The notes below the pieces were generated by a model. The model was not told where the DNA came from. It did no database searches and was given only the letters and a program-made list of their open reading frames with translations. The translations under genes were made by a program, and so were the position numbers. Below are positions 23,936 through 35,449 of a stretch of 64,000 nt of DNA, piece by piece (position 1 is the stretch's first letter; the number at the start of each line of letters is the position of its first letter). The stretch is from Terfezia claveryi (lineage: Eukaryota; Ascomycota; Pezizomycetes; Pezizales; Pezizaceae): contig WHUX01000092.1 of assembly GCA_015179025.1 (NCBI GenBank), forward strand, positions 62,001-126,000, given 5' to 3'.

Positions 23936-24502
23936 TTAACGTGCTCGCCGGACTGAGGTAGAATTTCGACTCCGGTTGATTCTTTGTCCCGCATATTGCT
24001 GCGTTGCCCGCATCCCAGCTGGCACAGGTGCCCTCGGCTTCTCGTCGTCATAATGACCGCTATACCCTCTCATATCCATCTCAACCACTCGCCTATTTCC
24101 CTGGACGAAACCATCCTCTCCCGCCCCCGCAACAATCACACGGGATCCGCTACCGCTCAAACCAGAATCACCATCAAGAATGCATGCTTTCGCAAAGATG
24201 TAGCAGATGCAACCGAAGATACCACCAGCAACTGTGCAAACACCTTTCAGGGTAGTTTTGGCTACCTGCTTGGCTTTTTGAGATTTACCGAGTGGTTGGT
24301 AGACCGGCGCTGGGGTTAGCTGGGGTTTTTCGGCGAAGCGGACAGTGCGTGCAGGGGTCTGTGGGGTAAGAAGGTTGTCATCAGAGGTCGCAAGGGAGAT
24401 CGAGCCGCGGGGAGAGCAGTCGGAGTGTACTTCGTTGTCAGTGTCCATGTGGTAAGATGTCGATGTGGGTTGAAGATATTTCGTGGAGGTGTTGGGAGTC
24501 AT
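23936..24502 (-). CDS. Small hypothetical protein with one hydrophobic segment
   Basis: The ATG at 24502 (MTPNTSTKYLQP) gives 188 residues ending at a TAA at 23936. The frame extends upstream only through a GTG, so 24502 is the first ATG. The N-terminal third is Ser/Thr-rich with LLTPQTPARTVRFAEKP, a pattern common in phosphorylated fungal proteins. It is followed by a basic stretch (GKSQKAKQVAKTTLK) and a Cys-containing hydrophobic segment, GVCTVAGGIFGCICYIFAKA (about residues 100-120), that could insert in a membrane. The C-terminus is Gly/Arg-rich and polar. I recognise no family. Coding likelihood rests on codon-like composition and the ordered layout. Confidence 0.55.
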   Translation of the reverse strand: MTPNTSTKYLQPTSTSYHMDTDNEVHSDCSPRGSISLATSDDNLLTPQTPARTVRFAEKPQLTPAPVYQPLGKSQKAKQVAKTTLKGVCTVAGGIFGCICYIFAKACILDGDSGLSGSGSRVIVAGAGEDGFVQGNRRVVEMDMRGYSGHYDDEKPRAPVPAGMRATQQYAGQRINRSRNSTSVRRAR

Positions 24503-27269
24503 TGCATCCAAGCTGAGTGGGAAAAAAGTGGTATTCACCAGATGCCGAGCAAAGTTGAAACTTCAGCCAAGCTATGCTAGTACTTCTCTTCAGGGTTCTC
24601 TTTCCTCCTGACCAAAGCTGGAGATTGATTCTTTGGTACAGTATTTAAAGAATCGGTTGAATTTGTTTGATCTTCTTCGTAATAAAAGGCTTGTTAGGGA
24701 CCGGGGCTCGAGAATCGCACGGCCCTCAACGGCTTCGGAAGCATTCACAATAGTTGTCGGTATAATCGGAGGCTCGATCTACAGCAGAAGACAGTCGGAG
24801 TAGTGCAAACGAAATGATGGGGACATTCACATATAAATGTTGAGGTTGGGTGTGGATTGGGATGGAGGGTGCTACTATATGAGGGTGTCGAGTCATGGTT
24901 GGATGGACGGAATTCCTACCTACGTGCGTCAACGTCGAAGGGCACGGCACTAATTCTAGCCTCTTCAATGCATAGTCAACCCAGAATACTGCAACCAGAC
25001 TAGAACACTGCTTAGAGTTCTAATTGTGACCTCCCGCACAAGCGCAGGCCCGACGCAGACAGCCTCGTCTCCATGCTCCACCATCATCCTGGCTTGTCAT
25101 ACGCCATAGCAAGGAGATCGCTCGCTCAGCTGTAACCTGAAAACTGGGCCTGGGGCTTTGTGCCAGTACAAAGAGTCATTTACCCATGATACTTTTATGA
25201 ACTACAATCATGTGCTTCACAAGGCTACAGTACAGGATTGGTATGTTTCGATACCTGGCCTGCTCTGAGCTTGATCGTTGATGCTACGCGCACAATTGTT
25301 GGGTCATTTTTTTTTGTGGGGGGGAAATGAAAAGCAATGAAAATTCTTGAAGAGCATATGTGGCGGCATGAGTTGGCCCGGCCCGCAGCAAGACCATTGT
25401 AAGTTGCGCGCGCCAGTCCGCGAGTTTACAAAAATCTACCCAGATGTGTAATGTGCGAATATTAGTTATCCACTGAGGGTTCTTTGACCGGCCACCAGGT
25501 GAGTTCTATATGGATGGGTGGATGGCCAAGGGTGGATGCAAGTGTGGATGTGTCGCGTGCCTGTCAAGATGATTGGTCTGCAGCCTCTTAGTTACTAATC
25601 TTGGTGTGTCGCCGTCGAGGCTGGAGGTCGGCGGGCAAGAGCAATGATTTTCCCCTTACATGATTACAGTAAAAGCAAGGAGGGTAGGTGCTGGTGGGAC
25701 GTATTGTGAAGGCGTCGGAAAAGTGAAGCCTTTGGAATTTAGGATATAGGTTCTTGGATCTTAATTGAGAGATTCTCATGTTCATGGGTGGCTGGTGATA
25801 CTTCACAGGCAACGAAACAAGCTACAAAGCGAAGGTATAGTTCGTCAACTCTTATGTTTTGTCTCGGTAATTGAAGACCTGGAGGTATAGGTTGAAAAGT
25901 GAGGGGGGCGAAGGGGGAGTCTGAATTCAAATCCTGAATTTCCGGGAATTGGAACGTTTAGGTTACTTTTTGCTGAAGAAGCTTAATTTTTTTTACTGCC
26001 TTTTTTTATTGGCGGAATGAGCTGGGTTTGGCCGTAGGCGAGGAATATAGTAGGTAAAGCTGCTTTATCTAGTTCCTGTTTTTTTTTTTTTTTTTTTCTG
26101 GGGGGGGGTTGATTTTTTCTATTTACTTTTTGTTATTATTAGTACTGATGGCCGGTACTTATTTTTTTTTCCAAAAAGCGCAAGAAAACAACAAACATAA
26201 TGACGCTGGGAAGGTATCTACCTACCTACGTGGATTGAGATGGTTTGCAAGGGAGTTCTATAGACTATGCTCAGAGAAGGAGTTCGGAGCTCTTCTTTTG
26301 ACCTTCCCTCCAAGATCTACACGCACTTAACCGGATCAAGCTGACTTGATCAAATTCATCTGAAACCACATTATTGGCATAAATCCTGGATTAGACTGTG
26401 GAAAAACGAGTAACTAAATGTCCTGCTAGAGAGTGTAAGAACTCCTAGGATGTATTATGCAGCTTTAAATCAATGGATGTTTCTGGAATCATAAGTATAT
26501 ATTTATGTAGAGGTTTGTAAGCCATTTTGCTAAGAGTATGCAAAAATAAGCGATATCACCGGACTAAACCTCGTGCCCTCAGGTTTCACTTGTATTAGTT
26601 GTCTCACTTTGGAAGCATAACTTATCCCTATGTATGAAAATCCGGAATCGCTCTTTTGCGAAGAGCTAGATGCAAAGGAACAATGCTAAAATCACAAAGG
26701 GCAAAAGTTAGTGCCGGCACAAGGCCCAGCTATTTACTTTCCGCCGAAACTCGGATCAGTATGGTTAGTTACCAACATCTGGACCAGCAGCTCCTCTAGG
26801 TGAAAGCAATGGGGGAGATTGTTGTTGGGAGGGGAGGGGGGAGGGGTTATGACACTGCGGTATAAAATCACATATCAAGACGTCATGGTACAGAGAGTTT
26901 ACATCCGCCGGCGGGTATATACAGTACATGTAACATACACACAAATGATCCGGTGGCGTGCCACACTTTATTTCCAAGGTTTCCATCTGCAGTGCCTCTG
27001 AGCAACTACCTCCGGATAAATATATCCGTCGCGGTGTGCTAATGAGGATCAGGATCGGGATCGAGTTCAAGATCGAAGTTCAAAATCTGGAGAAATTTTT
27101 CAAGTGCTGAGGAGCTCTGCATGTGAGCGGCAATCCTTTCAGGGTGAAACTACTAACCATTCGGAGTCCTATACGTGCCCAATGTCACCCCCGCAGCAAA
27201 TGATGCCCCCAATATACCTACTCTCCCCATTAGTCTTGTTAGATAATATGGAAAATACTCATCATACTA
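24503..27269. other. Gene-poor interval
   Basis: No gene is recognised. Homopolymer runs of T (about 25307 and 26080-26098) and G (26101-26109) are present. Some of the last few hundred bases may be more of the transporter relic described next. Confidence 0.4.
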
Positions 27270-27870
27270 CCTACCAGCTAACATTAAATGCATTCGTCAG
27301 AATCGGGCCTCTCCTTATGATACGCCAACTCTCCGATTAACTGACTGCCCCCACTCAACGCATACGGGATCCCCATTCCTAGCATAAACCTCAAGATGAG
27401 AAACATCGCAACTACGCCCCCTCGGTACCACTCATTAGCGTTGATACTCCTAGTAAACGAAATGAAATAAAAATCTACAATTCACAGAACGGGATTGCAG
27501 AATCGCCTCAATGCTCATAAACTTCGCACAATAATCGACATCCATCTCCCATAATGATTGTTAACCCACGGCACAATCGGCATTTGTGAGAGTGCCCAGA
27601 GAGAGTATATCGGGCTCATCGATTTCCCGACTGTGAATCAAGCTCCCAATCCCTACCCTAGTGGTATGGAATACCAATTCTTACAATCCCTAATATCGAT
27701 TCCTAAAATCTATCCAGAATTGAATCAGCTCGAAAAGTTTGTTGTTGAGGAGGCGGGAGGAACATACAACTATCCCATGTCTCCACACTCTGCAACCCAT
27801 TCATGATACTCCCCATCAAACCCACTCGTCCACTCCACCCCCATTGCCGCGGGAATTAGACATTCGCAAA
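27270..27870 (-). pseudogene. MFS hexose/lactose-type transporter remnant
   Basis: The minus strand carries transporter hallmarks in N-to-C order. Near 27800-27850 is a GFDG / SIMNGLQSVETWD block, the TM1 loop signature of fungal sugar transporters, split by one extra G. Near 27285-27410 is a continuous block with MFLILRFMLGMGIPYAL and QLIGELAYHKERP, the TM4-TM5 region with its conserved GELAHPKER-like loop. Between them the frame is broken by stops and shifts, and no full-length frame exists. The substrate cannot be inferred. Further decayed parts may extend on both sides. Confidence 0.6.
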
Positions 27871-29691
27871 TTTGGTTTCTGGTACCATGCGTTTTGATCT
27901 GAGCGGACGAGTTCGGCTAACACTCCATTGTTGTTGCCGAGGGTTGCGATCATGATTAAGAAATATGTATTGAATCCATGGTTTATATCTTTGGGTATTT
28001 ACACTCTCTTATTTCCCCGCTCTCCATGTTCATCCTCCCATACTTATACTGCTAACCTGGGAACTCAATCCCATCGACCATTCAAGGTTAAATTTAATCT
28101 ACCCCACATGCGTATGTAGATCATTAGGCAAGAACCAGGTGTGGGTGGGCTTATAGCGTAGAAATGGTATATATGTATGCATTGTGTCGAGCTGTAGTTC
28201 ATTGGGTGAGTGAGAGTTCCCATAACGGTTCAGAGATCATGGGCATTATCTTTAGCCGCGGGAGTAGTGCGTAATTGTCAATAGTAGCCATGACTTGATG
28301 TTCGTGACGAGGAAAAGTCATTGGAGAATTTTGTGAATTGCGTTGGTACCGAAGTATCCATCAAAGACGGCAATATATTAATTTTGGTATCAATTTATGC
28401 CAGGGTAGGGGAATATCATCGACGAGCTCGTGAGGAGTTTAGAGATGCCCATCTCCGTGAGAATATCCCTCACTCTTCAATTCTCAAACCCATCGAGTAA
28501 AGGGCCCAACCAAAGAAACTACCCACTCCATATATATCGTGATATTTATGGGGTGGGCAGTTTACCCAACCAGAATATACCCTTGCTCTCATCGATGCTC
28601 TGCAGGACCAGAGGAACCTTATTGATTATAGGATCTGTACCTATCCGCCGCAGTCCCATCAGTGGTTCCCCTATCGTGATACCAAGCCACAACCACGGAA
28701 ACCCTAGGCACCGTTTAGAGAGTAATGAGTTGAAATAATCCCAGCACGGGGTACGAGAAAAGCTGCAGGCGGATTATGGGGCCAAATAAGAAAGCTTTGT
28801 GATCGACGACACGCTGGGTGATTTTCTGGCGCGGAAGTGTAGTGAACTGCTTAGGTATTTGATATTGTATTTTTAGATTTCTGGGGAACAGAGCCCCAGA
28901 GTACTTACTATTTTTGTGTACTTAATAACTTGGGTTTCAGAGGTTATGTGGTGTTGGGTGGTAGCTGGAATTTTATCTTGGGGTGGCCTGGTCGTAAAAA
29001 CATTTACCCTGAATAAGAAGAAAAATGAACATGTAGCGAACAAGCAGTGTAAGACCCCTTCTAGGTAGAAGGTCTGAAATACAATTAACGTAGCTTATGA
29101 CTATGCAGGTGAAAGATAAGTAGCCCAGTATGCTTAAAGAGTAAGCCATTCCATTGATGCTCTATCCTCCATTGTAAATTTCCAGGCTCATGCCTACTGG
29201 ACCCTTTTTCCGTTCTTCATTTCAAGATTTCAGGCAAGAATAACAGCTAATCCCCATCCTCCGTCGACCTCAATCTCCCCTGTTTCGTAAACCCAATTCC
29301 GGAAAAAATTATGATGAAAGTGCGCCTCAAAAGACTGCGCTGGGGCAAGACGATTAATATCCCCGTAGTCATCTGTAAAGAAGACAAGACCCAACTACAC
29401 TCTCGAGTAAAGCCAATTTCAGAAAAACTAAACAAAATTTTTAAAGGGAAATAGAAAATGGAGATGTGCCTCAATAGAACAACCAACGTCAGGAGAAACT
29501 AAAATCAATCCCAGGCTAGCATTTAATTGAAGCATCCAAGCAATCAGTCAAAAGAAAATCAAATCCAGCTAAAAGACAAGTATACCACGGATTCACATAA
29601 GTCTGCAGATAGCAAGGTCAAGTAAAAGACATTACGTTAGTAGCGAGACTTTGCGACTGATTCCATGTGTAAACCTAATCCAGCCTCCCAT
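27871..29691. other. Gene-poor interval
   Basis: No intact gene is found. The stretch between about 28430 and 28740 has weak transporter-like composition on the minus strand but nothing I can align by eye. The part nearest 29691 should include the 3' region of the next minus-strand gene. Confidence 0.35.
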
Positions 29692-32600
29692 TCAATTCAT
29701 AAATAGGTTAGGCAGTGTGGTACCGGCAGGCAGAACCTCATACCATGCAGGATTTCCAGTATTGGCGGTGCCTGTATTTTGACCAGGACTACTGATTTGT
29801 TGAGGATAGAAGGGCGTGCTCACATTGCTCAATGGTTGGCTATACGCGAGACCTGGGACCCATAATCCGTTTGCATTGACTTCACCTAGGTATGGGCCAT
29901 ATCCAGGATTACCACCTGTCTGGTAAGTGGGACTGGGTTGTTGGCTATACCCAGCATGTCCAAATGGTTGATAGATAGTGCTTGGATTGTGACTAGTTCC
30001 AAAATTACCAGCTGTTCGATTAGGATATTGACTATATCCAGAGTGGCTAGCTGTCTGATAAGTAGAACTGGGTTGCTGACCATACTCATGTCCAGTTGTT
30101 TGATAACTAGCGCCGGGATATTGACTAATTCTAGCTGTTCTGTAGGTTGTGCCCGGATATTGACCATATCCAGAAGGAGTTGCAATCGGCACTTGAAGGG
30201 ATGAAGTGGGACTAGGTATAGCCAGATACTGGTCTGGAGCATTGAGCGGCTGTTGGTAGTTATAAAGAGCATTTCCTGGAGTATCCTGTTGTTGCGGATG
30301 CCCGGTAACTTGTGGGGATTGTTGCCCTTGCCCCAGAACCATACTGTTTGGTGGGACATTTGCGGGATTGATCCCAACGCTGAGATGGGGGATACTTCCT
30401 TCCCAATCTGGTGGTCTTAATGTGCCTGTGACAATGGTCCAGATTCCACCAGCGGCATGCAGAACTTCGCCCATACCAGCTACGTAGTCCCATTGGCCAC
30501 ATTGGCAGCGGTTTCCAATTACATTCACCAGAACCCCCATTCTGTTCAAAGCGTTCTCTAGTTTCCCGAAGTCTCTATACCACTTACTTACGTCATCGTT
30601 AAGAAGAACCGGGTTTTGCGATATCCCGTGTCTCTCAAACCCCAGCATGAAGTACAACGCGTCCGTCAGGAGCTGGATCGCCTCGTCGTATAAATCATCG
30701 GCGACGAATAATTTGTTCTCGTCTTTAGGCGATAGCGGAAAAGTAGGTGGATTCGTCCTTGAAGGACAAAATGGTGGCGCAGGATACCTCCGTTTATTGT
30801 GAGGCAATCTACAGTAAAGAAGACATTCTATCGAATCACACAGCTTTAGGAGATTGTCGAGACGGTTAGCATACATTCGAGAGTTTTCGTTTTGTCTAAT
30901 TAGCTCGGCATGTGCTTCTGGAGAGAGCATTCCGTCCGGCAATCCTGCATCCAGGAACTTCTCCTTGAAATCTCTGACCATAGTAAATCCCATCTTGCGA
31001 CGGTATTCGAAAGGTGGAGTCTTGTTTGTATTGTCTACAAGGTCAGCAGCAAGTTCCCGCATTTCTGCATCTTGTGGCTCGCAGAGGGGCTCTTCTGGAT
31101 TGAAGAGCTGTTTGTAGTACTCGTCAGGGTCAGCTACAGGCTGGGGCTGATGGAAACGTCGAGCAGCATCACGCGCTCCTGGTAATAAATGCGGCATGAA
31201 GTAGTATCCACTTTGGGCTGGTGGTACTTCCTCTGTTTGGCTATGAATAGGCTCCTGATTAGCTTCATCATCACCTGAGTGGTCTAGTGGCCACATTCCA
31301 TTGCAATTGCTGGAGCCTTGACCAAGACGTGAAACATATTGAGAGTCTCGCATCTCTTGGCCTACATCGCCAACCCTTTGGGAGGCCTCATCTGGATCAA
31401 TGTCGAGCCATGAAGCAACTTCAGTCTTGCCCTCTTTCTTTGAGTTACCAGCATTACGCCTAGTTGCGTGTTGTGGAGCTGGGAGTGGGTCCATGTCCCC
31501 AAAGCCTGGGCCAATTTTGATACCCTACAACACAAGTGATCTATTAGCTTCTCATTCCATTACATGGTCAGGGAAAGGAATCACACCTGAATAGGCTGAT
31601 TATTTCCGTTGTATTGACGTTGAGATGGGTGGTCAATTTCATAAAGAATCTTATGGTATCAATGATTGCCGTGTCAGGTTTTCATAGCCCTCAAGAGAAC
31701 CGTGGTTTTACTTACTGTTTGCTGCTGATGAGCAGGTGCATCTTGCATGCCTTCCACCTCATGGTCCTCATTGGGGTAGAGAGTGCCTCTGATGACTCCA
31801 CGAATGTTGTTAAAGTCTCCGAACTGAGGAATCTAGAAGTTTTACCTGTGTCAAACATACAGTCCAATTTGGCAACTCAAGATATCCTAGCTGGATTGGA
31901 ATACTCACTCTGACCTCGCTATAGCCTTTTGCGATAAAGCTGGCAGAAGAAGGACGACGTGGCATCTGCACAGGAGACTATAGCAAACACACATTAGCAG
32001 CTGCAGAAACATCAAAAAGCTTTGCAGGAGATTTTCAGGACAGTCGATTGTCACTCGGGTGACGTACTTGACTTTGAGCTCTAATTGGCTCATTTTCCTT
32101 TTTATTCTCGTTTGCTTTAGATGTTCGAGCCATAGACTTCACATTCTTGAATTTTGCAAGCTTTTTTGGCTCCTGTTCAGCTGCAGTTGACTGATTCTTC
32201 GAAATGGCTGCATTAAAGGCATCTAGATAACTAGCTTTGCCATCATGCGTGACTGGCCTGATGGGCAGCTGAGGGACTTCAGGCTTCTCACCGATGTTGG
32301 TATCATCAGAAAATCTCAGGCTTTGCTGCTTATGGCATCCGGATTGCTTCAGGATTTTCTTCTCTGTCATTGGTGGTTCATGATAAAGATGTCCGGGATG
32401 CTCGTCGAGAGAATTATAGGAGGAGTAAGGAATGGCGTTGGTCGGGGTGTTATGTGGGTTATGAGTATCTAGAAGGGCTTTGCCCTGGTAGGTCTATACA
32501 ACTCAGCACTCAGCGATGGTTAGTGGATGGTGTAACAGGTACAAGTATTGGGTAAAGGGCTAATATCTGATGTATCGCTGTGATGTATGTGAGGTAGAGG

Positions 32601-32707
32601 AAATGAATGCAATGACATACCTCCGTACTGATAGCGAAGTCCTCTTCAAAATCAGATCCCTCGCTAAGCCCAGAGTCCATTTTGCGGAGTGATGCTAGGA
32701 AACTCAT
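29692..32707 (-). CDS. Unidentified protein with Q/Y/G/P-rich prion-like C-terminus
   Basis: I derive six exons, all in phase 0: 32707-32621, 32484-32068, 31977-31909, 31832-31716, 31649-31587 and 31524-29692. Every intron has GT..AG ends (for example GTATGT, GTACGT, GTGAGT and GTAAGT donors), giving 861 residues. The start MSFLASLRKMDSG is followed by acidic, then Lys/Gln-rich segments (KKLAKFKNVKSMARTSKAN). A structured-looking middle (about residues 395-640) contains many hydrophobic and Cys positions (LCDSIECLLYCRLP and GNRCQCGQWDYVAGMGEVL). Residues about 699-796 are degenerate repeats of GYxQxPxxTYQT type, giving a Tyr/Gln/Gly/Pro-rich, prion-like tail. No domain family is recognised. 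Low-complexity tails of this type are often found in RNA-binding or condensate-forming proteins; that is inference only. Confidence 0.72.
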
Positions 32708-33589
32708 GGAGACAAGAGTTTTTGTGAAAGGTACTAATGGACGAGTTCTACGGATGAGGGTGTGAAACGTCAAGTTTGGAGTATTAAAGAGAACAGCTGT
32801 ACAAGAGAGAGGATTTGTGTGGTGAGAGAAGAGAAGAGAAGAGGAACCAGAAAACAGCAGCATTATGCTTGGAGGGCACTCTCTCTCACACTAACAAAAA
32901 CTGTTTATCATGAAAGTGGCGCTAATCGGGTGTTCTTATCGCCAGCAGGTGGCGTTCATATCACCAGCAGGTGGCGTTTCTATCGCCAGCAGGTTTAGGA
33001 TGGGAGATGAGTCTGCTGCTTATAATTTTATATATGGATGTGATATGCAGTAGTCTGGAGAGGGGTAGTGCAAGCAGACCAGGTATGCAGTGGATGTATA
33101 TGATAACGGGGTAATATAGGAGGAATTGGAGTATGGAAGACCTGTGAGAGGTCTCTTGGATTGACTAGGGGACTGGGGATGAACGTTGCGGAATCATAGG
33201 GTCTAGAAGCCTCCTATTACCAGTATCGTAGAACGTTGTATGCTGACAAGCCTCTAGGTACATACGAGGTGAGATGTTCATGCAAGGTGTGGAGCTCAAT
33301 GCCTTCCGGGGCGTGCGAGTTGCTTCTCAGAGATCTTGAGGCCCGGCGTCTTTTATTTGGGCAATGCTCCACGGTGCTGAGGAGGGTAGAGAGGTAATAA
33401 GGTATGATCAAATTGCTGTCCTAGGGATGAGATGAAGAATACAAGCATTGCTAACACAGTTTAAGTGCGAACAAAGCACGTAGCCTGGCCCATCTATGGC
33501 CGTGGTCAGTGAGCCTGTAGCACAACTATACTGTTACGAGGATTCATTAGCCCGATCACAGTTTGCAAAAGAATCACAGTTTGCAAAAG
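32708..33589. promoter_or_regulatory. Upstream region with 22-bp tandem repeats containing a dyad
   Basis: About 230 bp upstream of the ATG at 32707, positions 32937-32994 hold 2.6 copies of a 22-bp unit whose core, CGCCAGCAGGTGGCG, is a dyad (CGCCA and TGGCG around GCAGG). Location and symmetry suggest protein-binding sites, but nothing identifies the factor. The rest of the interval shows no gene. Confidence 0.45.
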
Positions 33590-33800
33590 AGAATGCTATG
33601 GCCTGACATCGCAACACCGGCAGGGATTCGCCAAGCCTTCAAACAGCCGAAACGCAATGTGGAGTAACTGGGCCTGGCAGACATCATAACAGATTGGGGT
33701 CCGCAGAGGGCATGGACACACGCATTCGGAGTAACGGAGGACCCGTTCTGTGTTTGCGGAAGGACCCAAAATGCTGCTACTTTAGGCGGGGCTGTTGTGC
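33590..33800 (+). mobile_element. Possible LINE (non-LTR retrotransposon) remnant
   Basis: A plus-strand frame around 33690-33780 reads DWGPQRAWTHAFGVTEDPFC then VCGRTQNAA. The FCxCGxxQNAxHL-like Cys motif occurs downstream of reverse transcriptase and RNase H in fungal LINEs. The match stops at a copy of the dispersed TGTGCCAACCAGACTA motif (about 33796-33811). The fragment is short, so the call is tentative. Confidence 0.35.
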
Positions 33801-33923
33801 CAACCAGACTACTGCTACCTGCTGGGATGCGTTTGGACTGGGGATCCGTCTCATATGTAGTAGGTTATATCAACTTGGATACGAGTAATGGATTTTTTTA
33901 AAAAAAAGGGCAGATAGGGGTTC

Positions 33924-33964
33924 AAGTAAGTGCATCTTAACGGGGCTGCATAGGAGTAACAAGT

Positions 33965-33995
<31 letters not shown>

Positions 33996-34006
33996 TAAGT
34001 GCATCT
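33924..34006 (+). mobile_element. Tiny 5'-truncated retroposon with poly-A tail and target-site duplication
   Basis: The 14-bp direct repeat AAGTAAGTGCATCT flanks the insert at 33924-33937 and 33993-34006. The insert is only 55 bp: a 3' end reading GGGGCTGCATAGGAGTAACA followed by AGTATTT and an A run. The same 3' terminal sequence precedes the A run at 38174-38219 and occurs without a tail at 43680-43700, so it marks one LINE or SINE family mobilised by target-primed reverse transcription. Confidence 0.85.
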
Positions 34007-34724
34007 ATGAAGTCTTTTCGCTGAACAAAATCAAATTTCAAGTTTTGGGTTCTTTTTCTACATCATACTGCGGTTACAAGTCTGACAAAAGAGTCTATAG
34101 ATCAGCTACAAATACGTCCTCTCGGCCAGAGTTGAGCCAAGGTGCAAATCTTCAACTAATACGTTGATATTACCCAATCGGGAAGAGCAAATAATGCGTG
34201 GGCATTAGTGTGGTTCGTGGGCATATGCAAGCTAATCTGACTGGGAACTTAGTACAAGGCCTATAACCGCCATGAGCAGATTTTCAACATGGAGTGAAAT
34301 TAGATCGAGAATAGATGAAATTACTGCCAAGTATCTCTAATTTGAGGTTTAGGGGAGTATTGGGAACCATCTCGTAGGTTCGAATCCCTCTGTGAAGTAG
34401 TCTCGATTACTATTGAGGGTCCTACTCCCTTCAAAGATTTCCTAACGTCCCATGCTTAGTCAGCCCAATTCATACTGAGACTAGTCCTTAATGGGCCTTT
34501 ACAGTGGGTCCGTTGTTCAGTGTAGTCTGGCGGGTAGTCTCATCTGGCGGGCACCGGCCTCTCGTAGAGATGTTCAGTGAGTGTCAAACCCTGCGAGGGG
34601 TAGGTATTGGGTCGTGCAACCAAACTAAGGGGTAGGTAGGTACGGAGTACCGGTAGTGCAACTAGAGTCTGGTTGGCACAGGGCCCCTCCATAGTCTAGT
34701 TGCCCTTCCACAGGTCTGGTTTGA
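34007..34724. other. Repeat-rich intergenic sequence
   Basis: This stretch holds a B-box-like GGTTCGAATCC (about 34378) in a sequence that does not fold as a tRNA, plus copies of the dispersed TCTGGTTGGCACA motif (about 34670) and its reverse complement with mismatches (about 34615). No gene is seen. Confidence 0.4.
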
Positions 34725-35031
34725 ACCACACACAGGGATCAAATCAACAGTTAGGTAGGTACTGCTCCTAGTAACTAAACAAATTAGAGCTAATAAAACC
34801 CTCTACGAGGGTCTGATCGAGACTACTAATAAACCTTCACAACAAACTGCAGCCGGGGTTCATATTACTGTAAATAACCATAATACCCTTCCTTTTCTCC
34901 CAGCGCTCTCTCAGGGAATCGAACTTGCGCTCTATGCGCACCGGGGCTCATAACCTGTTGGAGAATGTAACCGCTAGGACAAAACGCGATCACTGGGTGC
35001 CAGGTTTGCTAGGCACCGATAGTATAACGCT
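34725..35031 (-). repeat. tRNA-like SINE (copy 2)
   Basis: This segment parallels 21206-21460: the shared opening CACACAGGGATCAAATCAAC, the body with CTGCAGC(T/C)GGGGTTCATATT, the tRNA-like module (34896-34981) and the trailing GATCACTGGGTGC with GATAGTATA. The module carries about ten extra bases relative to copy 1, placed between the B-box and the pairing 3' end, plus insertions in the body. The similarity ends near 35031, where the TGGTTGGCACC motif begins. Confidence 0.6.
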
Positions 35032-35449
35032 CACATGGTTGGCACCAGAGGGGGCTGTCTCCAACAACCAGACTAGGCTGTCTCATAGCCCCATAGCATA
35101 CAGACTTCCAAAAAAAAAAAAGGGAAAGTTTGAGGTGGAAGTAATGGCCGGAGTTGTTCTCCCCATTTGTTTGATGGATAGCTTAAATCAGCTTGGGCAC
35201 GAGAACAGGCTATGAGACAACAGAACATTGAAGTAATGCAAGTGGAGATATTCTTCGACAGGATGGAATACCAAACAGGGTGAAGTATTGTTGTAGGGTA
35301 CTAACCAGATTATGTTATAGGTTAATCCAGCCAATCTTGTATACTTGGAGACAGTCTGAAGGCATAAAAATTCAGCTATAGCTCCTAAAATAAAATGCAT
35401 TTTTTTTGTCGCTCGTTTTCGGAACCGCTTACCTTTTAGGGCAACAAAA

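Noticed and set aside
34370..34410. B-box-like GGTTCGAATCC suggesting a tRNA gene
   Set aside because: Neighbouring bases do not form T, anticodon or acceptor stems; more likely part of a SINE fragment.
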